A DNA stretch of 64,000 nt. Source: Loktanella sp. PT4BL (GTDB taxonomy: Bacteria; Pseudomonadota; Alphaproteobacteria; Rhodobacterales; Rhodobacteraceae). Under the pieces are notes generated by a model. The model ran no database searches. It saw nothing but the letters and a program-made list of their open reading frames with translations, and was not told the DNA's origin. A program made the position numbers and the translations under genes. The DNA is taken from positions 248,001 through 312,000 of the forward strand of contig NZ_QJJL01000003.1 in the NCBI RefSeq assembly GCF_003201935.1, in the 5' to 3' direction. Each line of letters opens with the position of its first letter. Position 1 is the stretch's first letter. Positions 28,608 to 37,981 of the stretch are shown piece by piece.

Positions 28608-28633
28608 GTAAGGTGGGTTGAAACCCACCTTAC
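28608..28633. repeat. 26-bp palindromic repeat, copy 1 (overlaps a stop codon)
   Basis: GTAAGGTGGGTT, two bases, then AACCCACCTTAC: a perfect 12-bp inverted repeat. It separates two convergent genes, and its right arm contains the TAA stop of the oxidase (28632-28630 on the minus strand). A second member of the family is at 62337-62362. It could act as a bidirectional transcript end. Confidence 0.8.
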
Positions 28634-29700
28634 GCAAAGCGCTGTGGCGAGAGTGCTGCAACGGCGTCTTTGGGAAGTTCCGAAGGCGCCCCGGCGATCA
28701 GGTCATGCAACAACTGTGAGGCGGCGGGGGCGGATTGCATCCCGTATCCGCCTTGGCCCGCGCACCAGATAAAGCTGGGGTCGCCGCTGTCGGGCCCGAG
28801 TACCAGCGTCCGGTCACGCGAGAATGTCCGCAGGCCAGCCCATGAGCTGAGCAAACGTGTGACCGGTTCGGTCACATTGGTCTCATAGCGGGCAAGCCCC
28901 TCGGCCAGCACCATGTCGTCGGCATAGGCGTCATGCGGGGTGACGGGGTCTTCCTCGGCGGGTGACACGATTAGCGCACCTGCATCGGGTTTCGCGTACC
29001 AGGCTTCGCCGGGTCCGAAGATCATGGGCCAGCCGCTGACGTCAAGGCCGCCGGGCGCGGGGATCCGCGCCATCGAGCGGCGCAGAGGGGTAAAGCCCAA
29101 GGGTGTGATCCCTGCCATCACAGCGATTTCATCAACCCATGCGCCCGCAGCATTCACCAGATGGCGCGCCTCGAAAGTTTCGGCTCCCGCATGCACGGTC
29201 CAACCTGTGGCGTTACGGCTGATGCTTGTGACGCGCGCTTTCGTGCTGATGGTCGCGCCGTTCTTCCGCGCCATCCGCGCAAAGGTCTGCACCAGTTTGT
29301 CCGTGTCGATATCAGACGCCGCCGTATCATAGGCTGCGCGATCAACGACGCTGTCATCGAGGATCGGGATCATGTTCTTGGCCTCTGCGACGGTGATGCT
29401 GTCAAGATGCATGGCCTTTTGATCAGCAGCGAAGGCTTCGGCAGTTTCCGCATCGCCGATCAGCATCAAGCCGCGGGGGCTGAGTACATCGGCAGCTTTG
29501 TGAAAGGCATGGCTGGCCTTGTTGAGTGCGACCGTTGAGGGCTTGCCGTAGTTTTGTTCAAACAGGGCCGCAGACCGGCCGGAGGCGTGATAGGCAAGGG
29601 CGTCTTCGCCTTCCAAGAGTGTGACACTGCCCAGTTCCGAAAGGCGGGCGGCGGCGGAAACGCCAGCAATGCCGCCGCCAATGACCAGAAAATCAATCAT
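28630..29700 (-). CDS. FAD-dependent oxidoreductase of the DAO (D-amino acid/glycine oxidase) family
   Basis: 356 residues. IDFLVIGGGIAGVSAAARL at the N-terminus is the dinucleotide-binding fold, followed by HASGRSAALFEQNYG and near the end WAGLRTFSRDRTLVLGPD and WCAGQGGYGMQSAPA, all DAO-family blocks. The substrate is probably an amine or amino acid. The ATG overlaps the stop of the aldo/keto reductase by four bases, so the pair is co-translated. Its own stop codon sits inside a palindromic repeat. Confidence 0.85.
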   Translation of the reverse strand: MIDFLVIGGGIAGVSAAARLSELGSVTLLEGEDALAYHASGRSAALFEQNYGKPSTVALNKASHAFHKAADVLSPRGLMLIGDAETAEAFAADQKAMHLDSITVAEAKNMIPILDDSVVDRAAYDTAASDIDTDKLVQTFARMARKNGATISTKARVTSISRNATGWTVHAGAETFEARHLVNAAGAWVDEIAVMAGITPLGFTPLRRSMARIPAPGGLDVSGWPMIFGPGEAWYAKPDAGALIVSPAEEDPVTPHDAYADDMVLAEGLARYETNVTEPVTRLLSSWAGLRTFSRDRTLVLGPDSGDPSFIWCAGQGGYGMQSAPAASQLLHDLIAGAPSELPKDAVAALSPQRFA

Positions 29701-30629
29701 GCTTCTTCGAGCCTGTCTGTCGCTGGAGGAGGTGTGATGCTGAGTGCGGTGATCCTGTCATAAAGTTCAGGTGTCATCGTGAATTTCTCAGCCAGCAGAG
29801 AGGGGCGGAGCTGTTCTTCGGAGCGGGCCGAGATAATGGGGAGCGGTTTGACCGCGTGGTTGGCAGCCCATGCCACGGCCAGCGTCGCTGGATCGACGCC
29901 AAGCTCTGCGCCAAGGGCCGTCAGTTGTTTTGCCGTTTCATGCATCCAGTCCTGCGCATAACGCGCCTGATACCGCGTATCGGTCGTCAGGCGACCGGTT
30001 CCACCCTTGGCATATTTGCCCGTCAGCAACCCACCCCCCAAGGGTGAATAGGGGACGACTGTAATGCCCTGATCGGCGGCCATGGGCAAAATTTCGACCT
30101 CGCTCTGGCGTTTGACCAGACTATACATCGGCTGGATGACGTCGATTCGCGTCCCCAGTGATTTTGCAACGCTTTGGGCCTTCATCACCTGCCATGCGGC
30201 ATAGTTCGACACGCCGATGTGGCGGATCAGGCCTTGTGTTTGCAGTTCCGCCAAAGTGCTGAATGTTTCCTCAAGCGGTGTGTCATCGTCGAAACGGTGC
30301 ATGTAGAGCAGATCGACAGCATCTTCCCGCAACTGTTGACGGCACCTGTCGAAGTGTTTCGTGATGTTGGCCTGCGAGGCGCCGCCCACATAGCCGACTT
30401 TGGTGGCGAGATAGAGAGAGTCGCGGTCCGCCTTGATCATCGCGCCAAGCAATGTCTCGGACGCGCCATCCGTATACATCACAGCCGTATCAAAGTGATT
30501 GATGCCACCCGCGCGGGCAGCGTCAAACATGGCTTGACTGGCCGCTGCGTCGGCGGTGCCGCCGAATTGCATCGTGCCAAAGGTGAGCCGGGAAAGCGGG
30601 GCGCCAGCGCGCGTGGTCAGGGTATTCAT
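29697..30629 (-). CDS. Aldo/keto reductase
   Basis: 310 residues from the ATG at 30629; a GTG at 30656 in the same frame is less likely. The (beta/alpha)8 reductase family uses NADPH and a catalytic tetrad, all visible: Asp in NHFDTAVMY, Tyr in the same segment, Lys in LATKVGY and His in LYMHRFDDDTP. GVSNYAAWQV and VPYSPLGGGLLTGKY are further signatures of the YajO/Tas-like group, and IISARSEEQLRPSL binds the cofactor. The substrate is unknown. It is coupled to the downstream DAO-type oxidase. Confidence 0.9.
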   Translation of the reverse strand: MNTLTTRAGAPLSRLTFGTMQFGGTADAAASQAMFDAARAGGINHFDTAVMYTDGASETLLGAMIKADRDSLYLATKVGYVGGASQANITKHFDRCRQQLREDAVDLLYMHRFDDDTPLEETFSTLAELQTQGLIRHIGVSNYAAWQVMKAQSVAKSLGTRIDVIQPMYSLVKRQSEVEILPMAADQGITVVPYSPLGGGLLTGKYAKGGTGRLTTDTRYQARYAQDWMHETAKQLTALGAELGVDPATLAVAWAANHAVKPLPIISARSEEQLRPSLLAEKFTMTPELYDRITALSITPPPATDRLEEA

Positions 30630-30811
30630 GGGCAAAGACTGGCATGCATTTGTCACGATGAAAAGACAGCGCGCGTTCGGGTGCTGACGTTTGCGTGCAT
30701 TGACAGGCGGGGTTATGAAATGGCTACTACAGCGAAGATGGAAATGATCCTTGAGAAACCGATGCTAACGCAGTTTGCAGCCGCCGATATGCAACCGATA
30801 GGGCCTGCGCG

Positions 30812-31405
30812 ATGACTGCGCGGCCTGTTGCAAAGCGCGGTCAGGTGATCGGTCTGCTGGGCGGGTCCTTTGATCCGCCGCATGCGGGCCATGTCCATAT
30901 CTCCAAGGCCGCGTTGAAACGGTTCGGACTGGACCGGCTGTGGTGGCTGGTGTCGCCGGGCAATCCTCTGAAAGAGAACGGGCCGGCACCTTTGGCTGAC
31001 AGGATGCAGGCCGCGCGCGCGATGATGGACCATCCGCGCGTCACAGTCACCGATATCGAAGCGCAATTGGGAACGCGGTACACCGCGCAGACGCTGATGG
31101 CCTTGCGCCGCCGCTACCCCGGCGTGCGGTTCGTGTGGATTATGGGCGCTGACAATCTGGCGCAGTTCCATCGCTGGCAAGACTGGCGCTGGATCATGGA
31201 GACCGTTCCCATTGGCGTCTTGGCCCGTCCGGGGGACAGGATTGCGGCACGCATGTCGAAAGCGGCAAAGGTCTATGCACGGGCGCGTATCCCGGGGCGG
31301 GCGGCGCACACGCTTCGCAGGGCAGATGCGCCGGCATGGGCCTTTGTCAATTTGCCGATGTCAGACCAGTCATCAACCGCGATCCGCCAGCGGGGGGAAT
31401 GGTGA
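30812..31405 (+). CDS. nadD: Nicotinate-nucleotide adenylyltransferase
   Basis: 197 residues. It makes deamido-NAD from nicotinate mononucleotide and ATP. The nucleotidyltransferase signature is [16 protein letters not shown] (residues 14-29) with the HxGH pair, and the C-terminal SSTAIRQRG is the ISSTxIR phosphate-binding motif. [17 protein letters not shown] is highly characteristic of NadD. The gene is complete. The peptidase gene that follows starts within its last codons, so the two are co-transcribed. Confidence 0.95.
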   Translation: MTARPVAKRGQVIGLLGGSFDPPHAGHVHISKAALKRFGLDRLWWLVSPGNPLKENGPAPLADRMQAARAMMDHPRVTVTDIEAQLGTRYTAQTLMALRRRYPGVRFVWIMGADNLAQFHRWQDWRWIMETVPIGVLARPGDRIAARMSKAAKVYARARIPGRAAHTLRRADAPAWAFVNLPMSDQSSTAIRQRGEW

Positions 31406-32868
31406 TGCGCCTGACCCGTCGCGCAATGCTGTCGGGTGCGGTTTCAGCGCTTGCCACGACTGCCTATGCCGAAGCGCCTTTAACGTCCCTGCGCCCGATT
31501 GCACGTGTGCCTGCCCGCGATGCCATAGCCAAGATGGTGTCATCGCGCACCACTTCGGGCGAAGTGGGCGTTGTGGTAGCGGATATGCAAAGCGGCGAGA
31601 TCCTTGAGGATATTGACGGGGCGGTCGCGCAGCCACCCGCGAGCGTGACCAAGGCATTTACCGCCCTTTATGCGCTAGAGGCGCTGGGCGCGCAGCATAC
31701 CTTTGATACACGTATATTTGCTGATGGTCCTGTAATTGATGGAATTTTAGATGGTAATTTGATTTTGGCCGGTGGGGGTGACCCCAACCTTGTGACGGAT
31801 CAAATCGCTGAACTTGCCAAAAGACTGAAGGACACCGGCCTGCGCGAGGTGCGGGGGGACTTTCTGGTTTGGGACAATGCGCTGATCAATCTCGACGAGA
31901 TTGATGACAGTCAGATGGATCATCTGGGATACAACCCCACGATCACCGGGCTGAACCTGAATTTCAATCGTGTGCATTTCGAATGGAAACAAGACGGGGC
32001 GGATTATGTCACGACGATGGATGCCCGCAGCGAGAATTATCGCCCCGAAGTGACCACGGCGCGGATTGCGGTCGTCGATCGTGCCGTACCTGTCTTCACT
32101 TACCGTGATGGCGGAAATGTGGATCAATGGACTGTGGCGCGGGGTGCGCTCAATAAAGAGGGATCGAGGTGGTTGCCTGTCCGGCATCCCGCGCTCTATG
32201 CCGGCGAGGTTTTTGCCGTTTTTGCGCGCAGTCACGGCATCGTTCTGAAAACGCCGCAAGAGACAGCGGAACGCCCGGAGGGAGTGCCGCTTGTGCGTTA
32301 TGCCAGCGCGCCGTTGAACGAGATGATGCAGGGCATGTTGCGGTTCTCGACGAATATCACGGCAGAGGCTGCGGGTTTAGCGGCGACCGCGACCCGCGTC
32401 GGCGTGCAGCGTGGGCTGCGCACATCTGCGCTGAGTATGGCGCTATGGGCGGCGCGCCGGGCGGAGGGCATTGCACCGCAGTTTGTGGATCATTCGGGTT
32501 TGGGGGATGCGGCGCGGGTGTCGCCCCGTGACATGGTGCGCCTGTTGATGGCGCAGGATGTGATGCCGACCTTGCAGCCGATTTTGCGCAATATCGCATT
32601 GGTGGGCCAGGATGGACAGGCGATCGACGATCCGCAAATCGCCGTCAAAGCGAAGACCGGCACGCTCAACTTTGTGTCAACGCTCGCCGGATATGTGCGC
32701 ACCAAAAGCGGGCGTGATCTGGCCTTTGCGATTTTTGCGTCCGATCTGGATGCGCGCGAGGCCGGCAAACGGCAAGGCGTGGAGTCCCCGCCCGGTGCGC
32801 GCGGGTGGAATACCCGGTCACGGCGTTTGCAACAGGATATCCTCAGGCATCTGGCGTTGAGGGTCTGA
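31405..32868 (+). CDS. dacB: D-alanyl-D-alanine carboxypeptidase / endopeptidase (PBP4, S13 family)
   Basis: 487 residues. It trims peptidoglycan peptides in the periplasm. The N-terminus [20 protein letters not shown] is a twin-arginine-type signal peptide. The three penicillin-binding motifs are present: SVTK near residue 78 (nucleophilic Ser), STN in RFSTNITAEAAG near residue 315, and KTG in AVKAKTGTLNF near residue 418, with the large insert typical of class C enzymes between the first two. The ATG at 31405 has a G-rich site seven bases ahead; the ATG at 31399 is too close to it. It overlaps the nadD stop. Confidence 0.92.
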   Translation: MRLTRRAMLSGAVSALATTAYAEAPLTSLRPIARVPARDAIAKMVSSRTTSGEVGVVVADMQSGEILEDIDGAVAQPPASVTKAFTALYALEALGAQHTFDTRIFADGPVIDGILDGNLILAGGGDPNLVTDQIAELAKRLKDTGLREVRGDFLVWDNALINLDEIDDSQMDHLGYNPTITGLNLNFNRVHFEWKQDGADYVTTMDARSENYRPEVTTARIAVVDRAVPVFTYRDGGNVDQWTVARGALNKEGSRWLPVRHPALYAGEVFAVFARSHGIVLKTPQETAERPEGVPLVRYASAPLNEMMQGMLRFSTNITAEAAGLAATATRVGVQRGLRTSALSMALWAARRAEGIAPQFVDHSGLGDAARVSPRDMVRLLMAQDVMPTLQPILRNIALVGQDGQAIDDPQIAVKAKTGTLNFVSTLAGYVRTKSGRDLAFAIFASDLDAREAGKRQGVESPPGARGWNTRSRRLQQDILRHLALRV

Positions 32869-33288
32869 TCAAAGCGTCATGTGCCGTGCGCGTGATCCGC
32901 GCTCGATCGCGGCGGCGTGCAGGCGATCAAGGTTCAGTTCTTCGCGAATCTCTTCCAGCATCCGGACCTCTGTGCCGACAATGCGCCCGTCCGCGGCGGC
33001 GACATCACAAGACAGCGCATAGGCGGTCTCATAAAGACGCTCGGGCAGGGCGTCGCGGATGAGGCCGAAAAGCGCCTCAAGTCCGTCTTCCTGCTCAAGC
33101 AATGAGAACACCATTCGTGACATGCGCGGCAGGCGTTCGAGGTCATAGTCCGAGAAAACAGGCAAGTTGTTGATCGCGCTGTTTATTTTCACAAGCTCGG
33201 CAGTGCGGATATTCTCATCCGAAGCGGATACCGCGATCATCAGAGCGGCAAGTGCGTCTTGCGCGGTCATGGGGGCGTCTTCAAGCAT
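32869..33288 (-). CDS. TerB-like (tellurite-resistance TerB) family protein
   Basis: 139 residues, mostly helical. ALAALMIAVSASDENIRTAEL and AYALSCDVAAADGRIVGTEV are the paired acidic helix-turn repeats (D-x-x-I-x-x-x-E) of the TerB fold, which can bind metal. The function of stand-alone TerB proteins is not established, and no other tellurite-resistance genes are nearby, so the name describes the fold only. The first ATG is used; a second at 33270 is possible. It converges directly on dacB with no spacer. Confidence 0.78.
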   Translation of the reverse strand: MLEDAPMTAQDALAALMIAVSASDENIRTAELVKINSAINNLPVFSDYDLERLPRMSRMVFSLLEQEDGLEALFGLIRDALPERLYETAYALSCDVAAADGRIVGTEVRMLEEIREELNLDRLHAAAIERGSRARHMTL

Positions 33289-33400
33289 TGGGAATTCCTT
33301 TACCTATGGTGCCACATTTATTGACGCCTCGCCTGTCTCGCAATAGGGAGTGCGCGTTGCGGCGATCACAATGATTTGCCCCCAGAATGTGAGATGAGAC

Positions 33401-34972
33401 ATGAGCAGTATGCGTGAAGCAGCGATGACGTCGAAGGCCTGGCCCTTTGAAGAGGCGCGCGCATTGCTCAAACGGTATGAAAAAAAGCCGCCTGAAAAGG
33501 GGTATGTTCTCTTTGAAACAGGTTACGGCCCGTCCGGTCTGCCCCATATCGGAACGTTTGGCGAAGTATTGCGCACGACGATGATCCGCCGCGCGTTCGA
33601 GGTGATTTCGGATATTCCGACCAAGCTGATCTGTTTTTCTGACGATCTTGACGGAATGCGTAAAGTGCCGGGCAATGTGCCCAACCAAGAGATGCTGGCC
33701 GAGCATATGCACAAGCCGCTCACATCGGTGCCTGATCCCTTTGGAACGCATGAGAGCTTTGGTCACCACAACAACGCGATGTTGCGGCGGTTCCTCGACA
33801 CGTTCGGGTTCGAGTACGAGTTCTATTCTGCTCGCGAGTTTTATCAGTCGGGTCAGTTCGACGAAATCCTGCTGCGCGCCGCCGTCCGTTATGACGACAT
33901 CATGGCAGTCATGCTGAAATCCCTGCGCGAAGAGCGTCAGGAGACCTATTCCATATTCCTGCCGATCCATCCCGAGACGGGGCGTGTGCTTTATGTGCCG
34001 ATGAAGCATGTGGATGGCGAGAAGGGTGAGGTGACTTTCGACGACCCTGATGGGCGCGAATGGACCCTGCCTGTGACGGGCGGCAATGTGAAATTGCAGT
34101 GGAAACCGGATTTCGGTGCGCGCTGGGCTGCTTTGGACGTTGATTTCGAAATGTACGGCAAGGAACACGCCACAAATACCGCGATCTATGACCGGATTTG
34201 CGAGATTTTGGGCGGGCGTAAGCCGAACCACTTCTCTTATGAGCTGTTTCTGGATGAGAAGGGTCAGAAGATTTCCAAATCGTCCGGCAACGGCATCTCG
34301 ATTGATGAATGGCTCACCTATGCTTCGACCGAGAGCCTCAGCTATTTCATGTACCTCAAGCCCAAAACGGCAAAGCGGATGCATTTCGATGTGATCCCGA
34401 AGGCTGTGGATGAGTATCACCAGCAGTTGCGCGCCTATGCCACGCAGGATGACGCAGGACGTGCAAATAACCCTGTGTTCCATATCCACGGTGGCGATGT
34501 GCCTGCCTCAGACATGGTGGTGCCGTTTGCGATGTTGTTGAACCTCGCCTCTGTGTCCGGTGCCGAAGATAAGAACACGCTTTGGGGCTTTATCCAGCGT
34601 TATGCGCCGGATGCGTCCGCCGAGAAAAACCCCCAGATGGATCAGGCTGCAGGGTTTGCCGTGCGCTATTACAACGACTTTGTGAAGCCGACGAAAGTGT
34701 TCCGTGCACCGACCGATCAAGAGCGCGCGGCGCTGACCGAACTGGCGGATCGCTTGAAGGCGTGGGATGGCGGTCTGGATGCGGAAGAGCTTCAAACAAT
34801 GGTCTTTGCCGTGGGTAAAGAGCACGGGTTCGAGCCGCTGCGCGACTGGTTCACAGCCCTTTACGAAGTGCTTTTGGGCGCCTCGCAGGGTCCGCGGTTT
34901 GGCGGCTTTATTGCGCTTTACGGTGTGGATGAAACCATCGCGCTGATCGAGCAGCAATTGGCGGCACAATAA
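33401..34972 (+). CDS. lysK: Lysyl-tRNA synthetase, class I
   Basis: 523 residues. This is the class I form of LysRS, unrelated to the class II LysS of most bacteria. Its Rossmann core is marked by [18 protein letters not shown] (HIGH-type motif HIGT near residue 49) and [14 protein letters not shown] (KMSKS-type motif near residue 290), with the helical C-terminal anticodon-binding region after. Class I LysRS is the usual form in alphaproteobacteria. An alternative start a few codons downstream ([12 protein letters not shown]) is equally credible. Confidence 0.96.
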   Translation: MSSMREAAMTSKAWPFEEARALLKRYEKKPPEKGYVLFETGYGPSGLPHIGTFGEVLRTTMIRRAFEVISDIPTKLICFSDDLDGMRKVPGNVPNQEMLAEHMHKPLTSVPDPFGTHESFGHHNNAMLRRFLDTFGFEYEFYSAREFYQSGQFDEILLRAAVRYDDIMAVMLKSLREERQETYSIFLPIHPETGRVLYVPMKHVDGEKGEVTFDDPDGREWTLPVTGGNVKLQWKPDFGARWAALDVDFEMYGKEHATNTAIYDRICEILGGRKPNHFSYELFLDEKGQKISKSSGNGISIDEWLTYASTESLSYFMYLKPKTAKRMHFDVIPKAVDEYHQQLRAYATQDDAGRANNPVFHIHGGDVPASDMVVPFAMLLNLASVSGAEDKNTLWGFIQRYAPDASAEKNPQMDQAAGFAVRYYNDFVKPTKVFRAPTDQERAALTELADRLKAWDGGLDAEELQTMVFAVGKEHGFEPLRDWFTALYEVLLGASQGPRFGGFIALYGVDETIALIEQQLAAQ

Positions 34973-35041
34973 GATTTTTGAAACTAATCCGCGCTTTCCT
35001 GCGTATCTTTTATAAATAGAGATCACAGGAGGGCGCGGATC

Positions 35042-35443
35042 ATGCGCATATTGGCATTCGTTTTCGGCTTCTGGATGGTGGCCACTGCGGCTTTTGCTCA
35101 GGACAGCGACGCGATTGAAACGGTGATCGGCAATCAGCTCGAGGCCTTCAACGACCGCGATATTTCCGAGGCGTGGCAATACGCCAGCCCCAATATCAAG
35201 CGCCTTTTCGGCGATCCGGGCAATTTTGGCCTGATGGTCCAGCAGGGCTATCCCATGGTGTGGGACAATGCTGATGTGCGGTTTCTGGAACTGCGGGATC
35301 TGGGCGGGATGCTCTGGCAAAAGGTGATGGTGCGTGATGCACAGGGTGGCCTGCATATTCTGGATTATCAAATGGTTGAGACCGCGCAGGGGTGGCAGAT
35401 CAATGGTGTGCGTCTGTTGCCCGCGCCCGATGTCGGGGCCTAG
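35042..35443 (+). CDS. Exported DUF4864 protein
   Basis: 133 residues. MRILAFVFGFWMVATAAFAQ is a signal peptide. The mature part is a small alpha/beta domain (IGNQLEAFNDRDISEAWQYA, then VRFLELRDLGGMLWQKVMV) of the NTF2-like sort seen in DUF4864 proteins; no biochemical role is known. AGGAGGGCGCGGATC precedes the ATG. An 8-bp inverted repeat flanks the ribosome-binding site (34987-34994 and 35033-35040), but it may be chance. The gene is followed by a terminator. Confidence 0.8.
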   Translation: MRILAFVFGFWMVATAAFAQDSDAIETVIGNQLEAFNDRDISEAWQYASPNIKRLFGDPGNFGLMVQQGYPMVWDNADVRFLELRDLGGMLWQKVMVRDAQGGLHILDYQMVETAQGWQINGVRLLPAPDVGA

Positions 35444-35515
35444 CCCCGTTGCGTAGCCTGCCGTGACGGTGCCCTCAGGCGCTGTTTAAATCTTGACGTT
35501 ACCCCTTGCACAGGT

Positions 35516-35545
35516 GGCCCGGTTTGCGCCGGGCCTTTTGTTTTT
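35516..35545 (+). terminator. Rho-independent terminator
   Basis: GGCCCGG (35516-35522) pairs with CCGGGCC (35529-35535) around TTTGCG, followed by TTTTGTTTTT. It is a good intrinsic terminator for the DUF4864 gene. It ends only 20 bases before the next start codon, which raises the possibility that it acts as an attenuator. Confidence 0.8.
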
Positions 35546-35565
35546 CAAGCTTCAGGGGCCATTTC

Positions 35566-37854
35566 ATGAACAAAGCTATCACCGACGGGATCGTTTTCGA
35601 TCCATTGCCGTTTTCTGCAGGTCTGGCGCTCTGGTCGAGCACGGACGGCACGCCAGGGTCGGACTCATACGCCGCGAGTGGCTCCGGTGTGTTCGTTGCG
35701 GCAGATCAGGATTTCGCAGGATGTTTGGAACTGCTGAAAATCGACCCGACACAACGGGTACGTTATAAGGGCGAAACACCGATTATTCCGGGGTGTTATT
35801 TGCAGATCACCGCGCGGGTCAAGGCGGTTGCGGGCGCTTTGCCTGCGGTGCGGATTGCCGGTTGGCCTGGCGAGGGCGGCGGTGTGGAGCTTGCAGGCGT
35901 CACGACCTTCGGCGCCGCGCGGCAGCTGACAAGCTATGGTCAGGTGGTTGAGGTTTCAGCCATCGTTGCCACGGCGGATCGTGGCGGTGTCGATCTGGTA
36001 TGGACCGGTGCCGAATATGGCCATTTCGGCATTGACCTGACAGGGCCTACAGGCGGCGTTGTGCGGCTTGATGATATTACGATCACCGATGTGACAGCTG
36101 CCTTTACGCGCGATCTGGTGAGCATGGTGGATGTGCGCGACTACGGTGCGAAAGGTGACGGCGTGACCGACGATAGTGCCGCGTTCAACGCTGCCGATGC
36201 CGCAGCGAACGGCCGCACCGTCATGGTGCCTGCCGGTGATTACCTTTTGGAAAACAACGTCACAATCGAAAGCCGTATCCAGTTCGAGGGGCGGATTGTC
36301 CAAGCGCCCGAACACCGGTTTATTTTGCAGCAGGATTATAATTACGACACTTATTTCAAGGCGTTTCAGGACGAAGAACTGGCGTTCAAAAAGGCCTATC
36401 AAGCCCTGATCAATTTTGCCGATCACGATTCGCTTGATTTGTGCGGGCGCCGCGTCTTGCTGACCGAGCCAGTGGATATGCAGGCCGCAGACCCGTCACG
36501 CACCCGCTTTGAAACCCGCCGTGTGATCCGCAATGGCCAGTTCCAGCCCGCTGATGGTGCGGCATGGGATACGGTCGAGGTGACGTCGCAAGCGACCTAT
36601 TCTGCCAGTGATGACAAGCGTCTGACCAATGTGGTCAATATCACAAGCATCCCGGTGGGGTCTTTGGTGCAGGGCAATGGTGTCGGTCGTGAGATCTATG
36701 TGACTGCGGTTAATGAAGCGGCACAGACACTCGAACTCAGCCTCCCGCTCTTTGATGCGGAAGGCACGCAGGTTTTCACCTTTTCGCGCTTTCAGTACAT
36801 GCTCGATTTTTCAGGCTACGAGAAATTCAGCCAGTTCATCCTTGACGATATCGAATTTCAGGGACGGGGTATCGCAAGCGGGATCATGTTGGCGCCTGAC
36901 GGGTTTACGTTCCATGTGCGTGACTGCTTTATCAACCGGCCCAAAGACCGTGGTCTCACGTCACCGGGGCGCGGCTGTCAGGGCATGATGATTGACCGTT
37001 GCCAACTGATTTCGGAAGAACAGTCTGTGCCGGTGGCGAACCGCGTGAGCATCGGCTTTAACGCCAACGCCAATGACATCAAAATCCGCGATAACCGCAC
37101 CAGCAAATTCAAGCATTTTTGCGTTTTGGCCGGCTCTGGTAACCTGATTTCAGGCAACCACTGGTTCCACGGGGATGATGAGGTCAACGGCGTGCGGATG
37201 GGCGGGATCGTCCTGACCCTGCCAAACCCCAAGAGCATTTTCACCGGCAACTACTGCGACAACAACTTTATCGAATGGACGAACGAGCATGATGCGACAC
37301 CGGCCTTTGGTGCGCAGTTTTCCTTTGGCGGCCTGACGATCACAGGCAATATGTTCACGACAAATGATGTGGCGGACTGGTTCAATTTCATCGTGATCAA
37401 ACCCTATGGGCCCGGCCATTTCATCAATGGCTTTGCCGTTATCGGCAATGTGTTCCGGTCGCTCAACGGGCGCATTGACCGGGTCGAGCATGTGGATACG
37501 ACCTTTGCCGATCTGGATTACAGCCGGACCCGCAGCTTCGTCTTCACTGGCAACACATTCCACAATGTGAACGAGCCCGTGTCCAATCCGGCGGTCCTGA
37601 CCCATACGCAGGCAACCGAGGCCTCGACCTGGGTGATGGAAACGGCCACGGCCTTGCCCTTTGCGGGGCGCGCGCTGACGGTTGAGAGCGTGATGCCGGA
37701 TGGGGCAATCACAAATACTGGCGACACGCGCGTGCATGATCTGCCTTGGGCCGAGGGCGAACAGGGCAGCAGCCTGCGCGATGTTCATCTGAATTGGAGC
37801 CAGCCCGTGAAAGGGCAGGTGCGCTATTCCGTACGGATGGACCAGACGGACTAG
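35566..37854 (+). CDS. Large right-handed beta-helix protein (GH28-related / pectate-lyase superfamily)
   Basis: 762 residues with no signal peptide. Residues 1-180 form a beta-rich domain of carbohydrate-binding character. At about residue 190 VDVRDYGAKGDGVTDDSAAF opens the pectate-lyase-superfamily parallel beta-helix, as in polygalacturonase-like enzymes and phage tailspikes. The helix then runs through repeated strand-turn units (VRDCFINRPKDRG, IKIRDNRTSKF, LTITGNMFTTND, FVFTGNTFHNVN). The sequence suggests binding or cleavage of an acidic polysaccharide; catalytic acids cannot be assigned. A cleaving enzyme, a tailspike-like adhesin and a secreted surface protein all remain possible. It stands alone. 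Confidence 0.7.
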   Translation: MNKAITDGIVFDPLPFSAGLALWSSTDGTPGSDSYAASGSGVFVAADQDFAGCLELLKIDPTQRVRYKGETPIIPGCYLQITARVKAVAGALPAVRIAGWPGEGGGVELAGVTTFGAARQLTSYGQVVEVSAIVATADRGGVDLVWTGAEYGHFGIDLTGPTGGVVRLDDITITDVTAAFTRDLVSMVDVRDYGAKGDGVTDDSAAFNAADAAANGRTVMVPAGDYLLENNVTIESRIQFEGRIVQAPEHRFILQQDYNYDTYFKAFQDEELAFKKAYQALINFADHDSLDLCGRRVLLTEPVDMQAADPSRTRFETRRVIRNGQFQPADGAAWDTVEVTSQATYSASDDKRLTNVVNITSIPVGSLVQGNGVGREIYVTAVNEAAQTLELSLPLFDAEGTQVFTFSRFQYMLDFSGYEKFSQFILDDIEFQGRGIASGIMLAPDGFTFHVRDCFINRPKDRGLTSPGRGCQGMMIDRCQLISEEQSVPVANRVSIGFNANANDIKIRDNRTSKFKHFCVLAGSGNLISGNHWFHGDDEVNGVRMGGIVLTLPNPKSIFTGNYCDNNFIEWTNEHDATPAFGAQFSFGGLTITGNMFTTNDVADWFNFIVIKPYGPGHFINGFAVIGNVFRSLNGRIDRVEHVDTTFADLDYSRTRSFVFTGNTFHNVNEPVSNPAVLTHTQATEASTWVMETATALPFAGRALTVESVMPDGAITNTGDTRVHDLPWAEGEQGSSLRDVHLNWSQPVKGQVRYSVRMDQTD

Positions 37855-37863
37855 GGTGGACAA

Positions 37864-37903
37864 GCGCAGCAAAAGGGGCTTCATCGGCATCCTTTTGCTG
37901 CGC
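37864..37903. terminator. 13-bp stem-loop after the beta-helix gene
   Basis: GCGCAGCAAAAGG (37864-37876) pairs perfectly with CCTTTTGCTGCGC (37891-37903) over a 14-base loop. A smaller hairpin, CGCAG/CTGCG, follows at 37904-37920. There is no T-run, but it is the only candidate transcript end between the beta-helix gene and the next one. Confidence 0.6.
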
Positions 37904-37981
37904 CGCAGAATAATGCTGCGTTTGCGAAATAAATGGTATATACTGTCTGCGAAATAGGGTTTTGCCAAAGAGGGAGCCATT

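Noticed and set aside
30720-30815. 31-codon open frame just before nadD, overlapping its start by four bases ([20 protein letters not shown]...)
   Set aside because: The coupling geometry is attractive, but there is no ribosome-binding site, no domain and no second line of evidence; conservation would be needed to call it.
33281-34489. Long minus-strand open frame opposite lysK, and many similar long frames opposite other genes (for example opposite the GcvT-domain dehydrogenase at 26050-27732)
   Set aside because: These are antisense shadows of high-GC coding sequence. The sense proteins have clear families and ribosome-binding sites; the shadows have neither.
34987-35040. 8-bp inverted repeat ATCCGCGC/GCGCGGAT around the DUF4864 ribosome-binding site as a translational switch
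   Set aside because: The AT-rich TATAAAT inside the loop suggests transcription may begin there, which would exclude the left arm from the RNA; an 8-bp repeat is also not rare.
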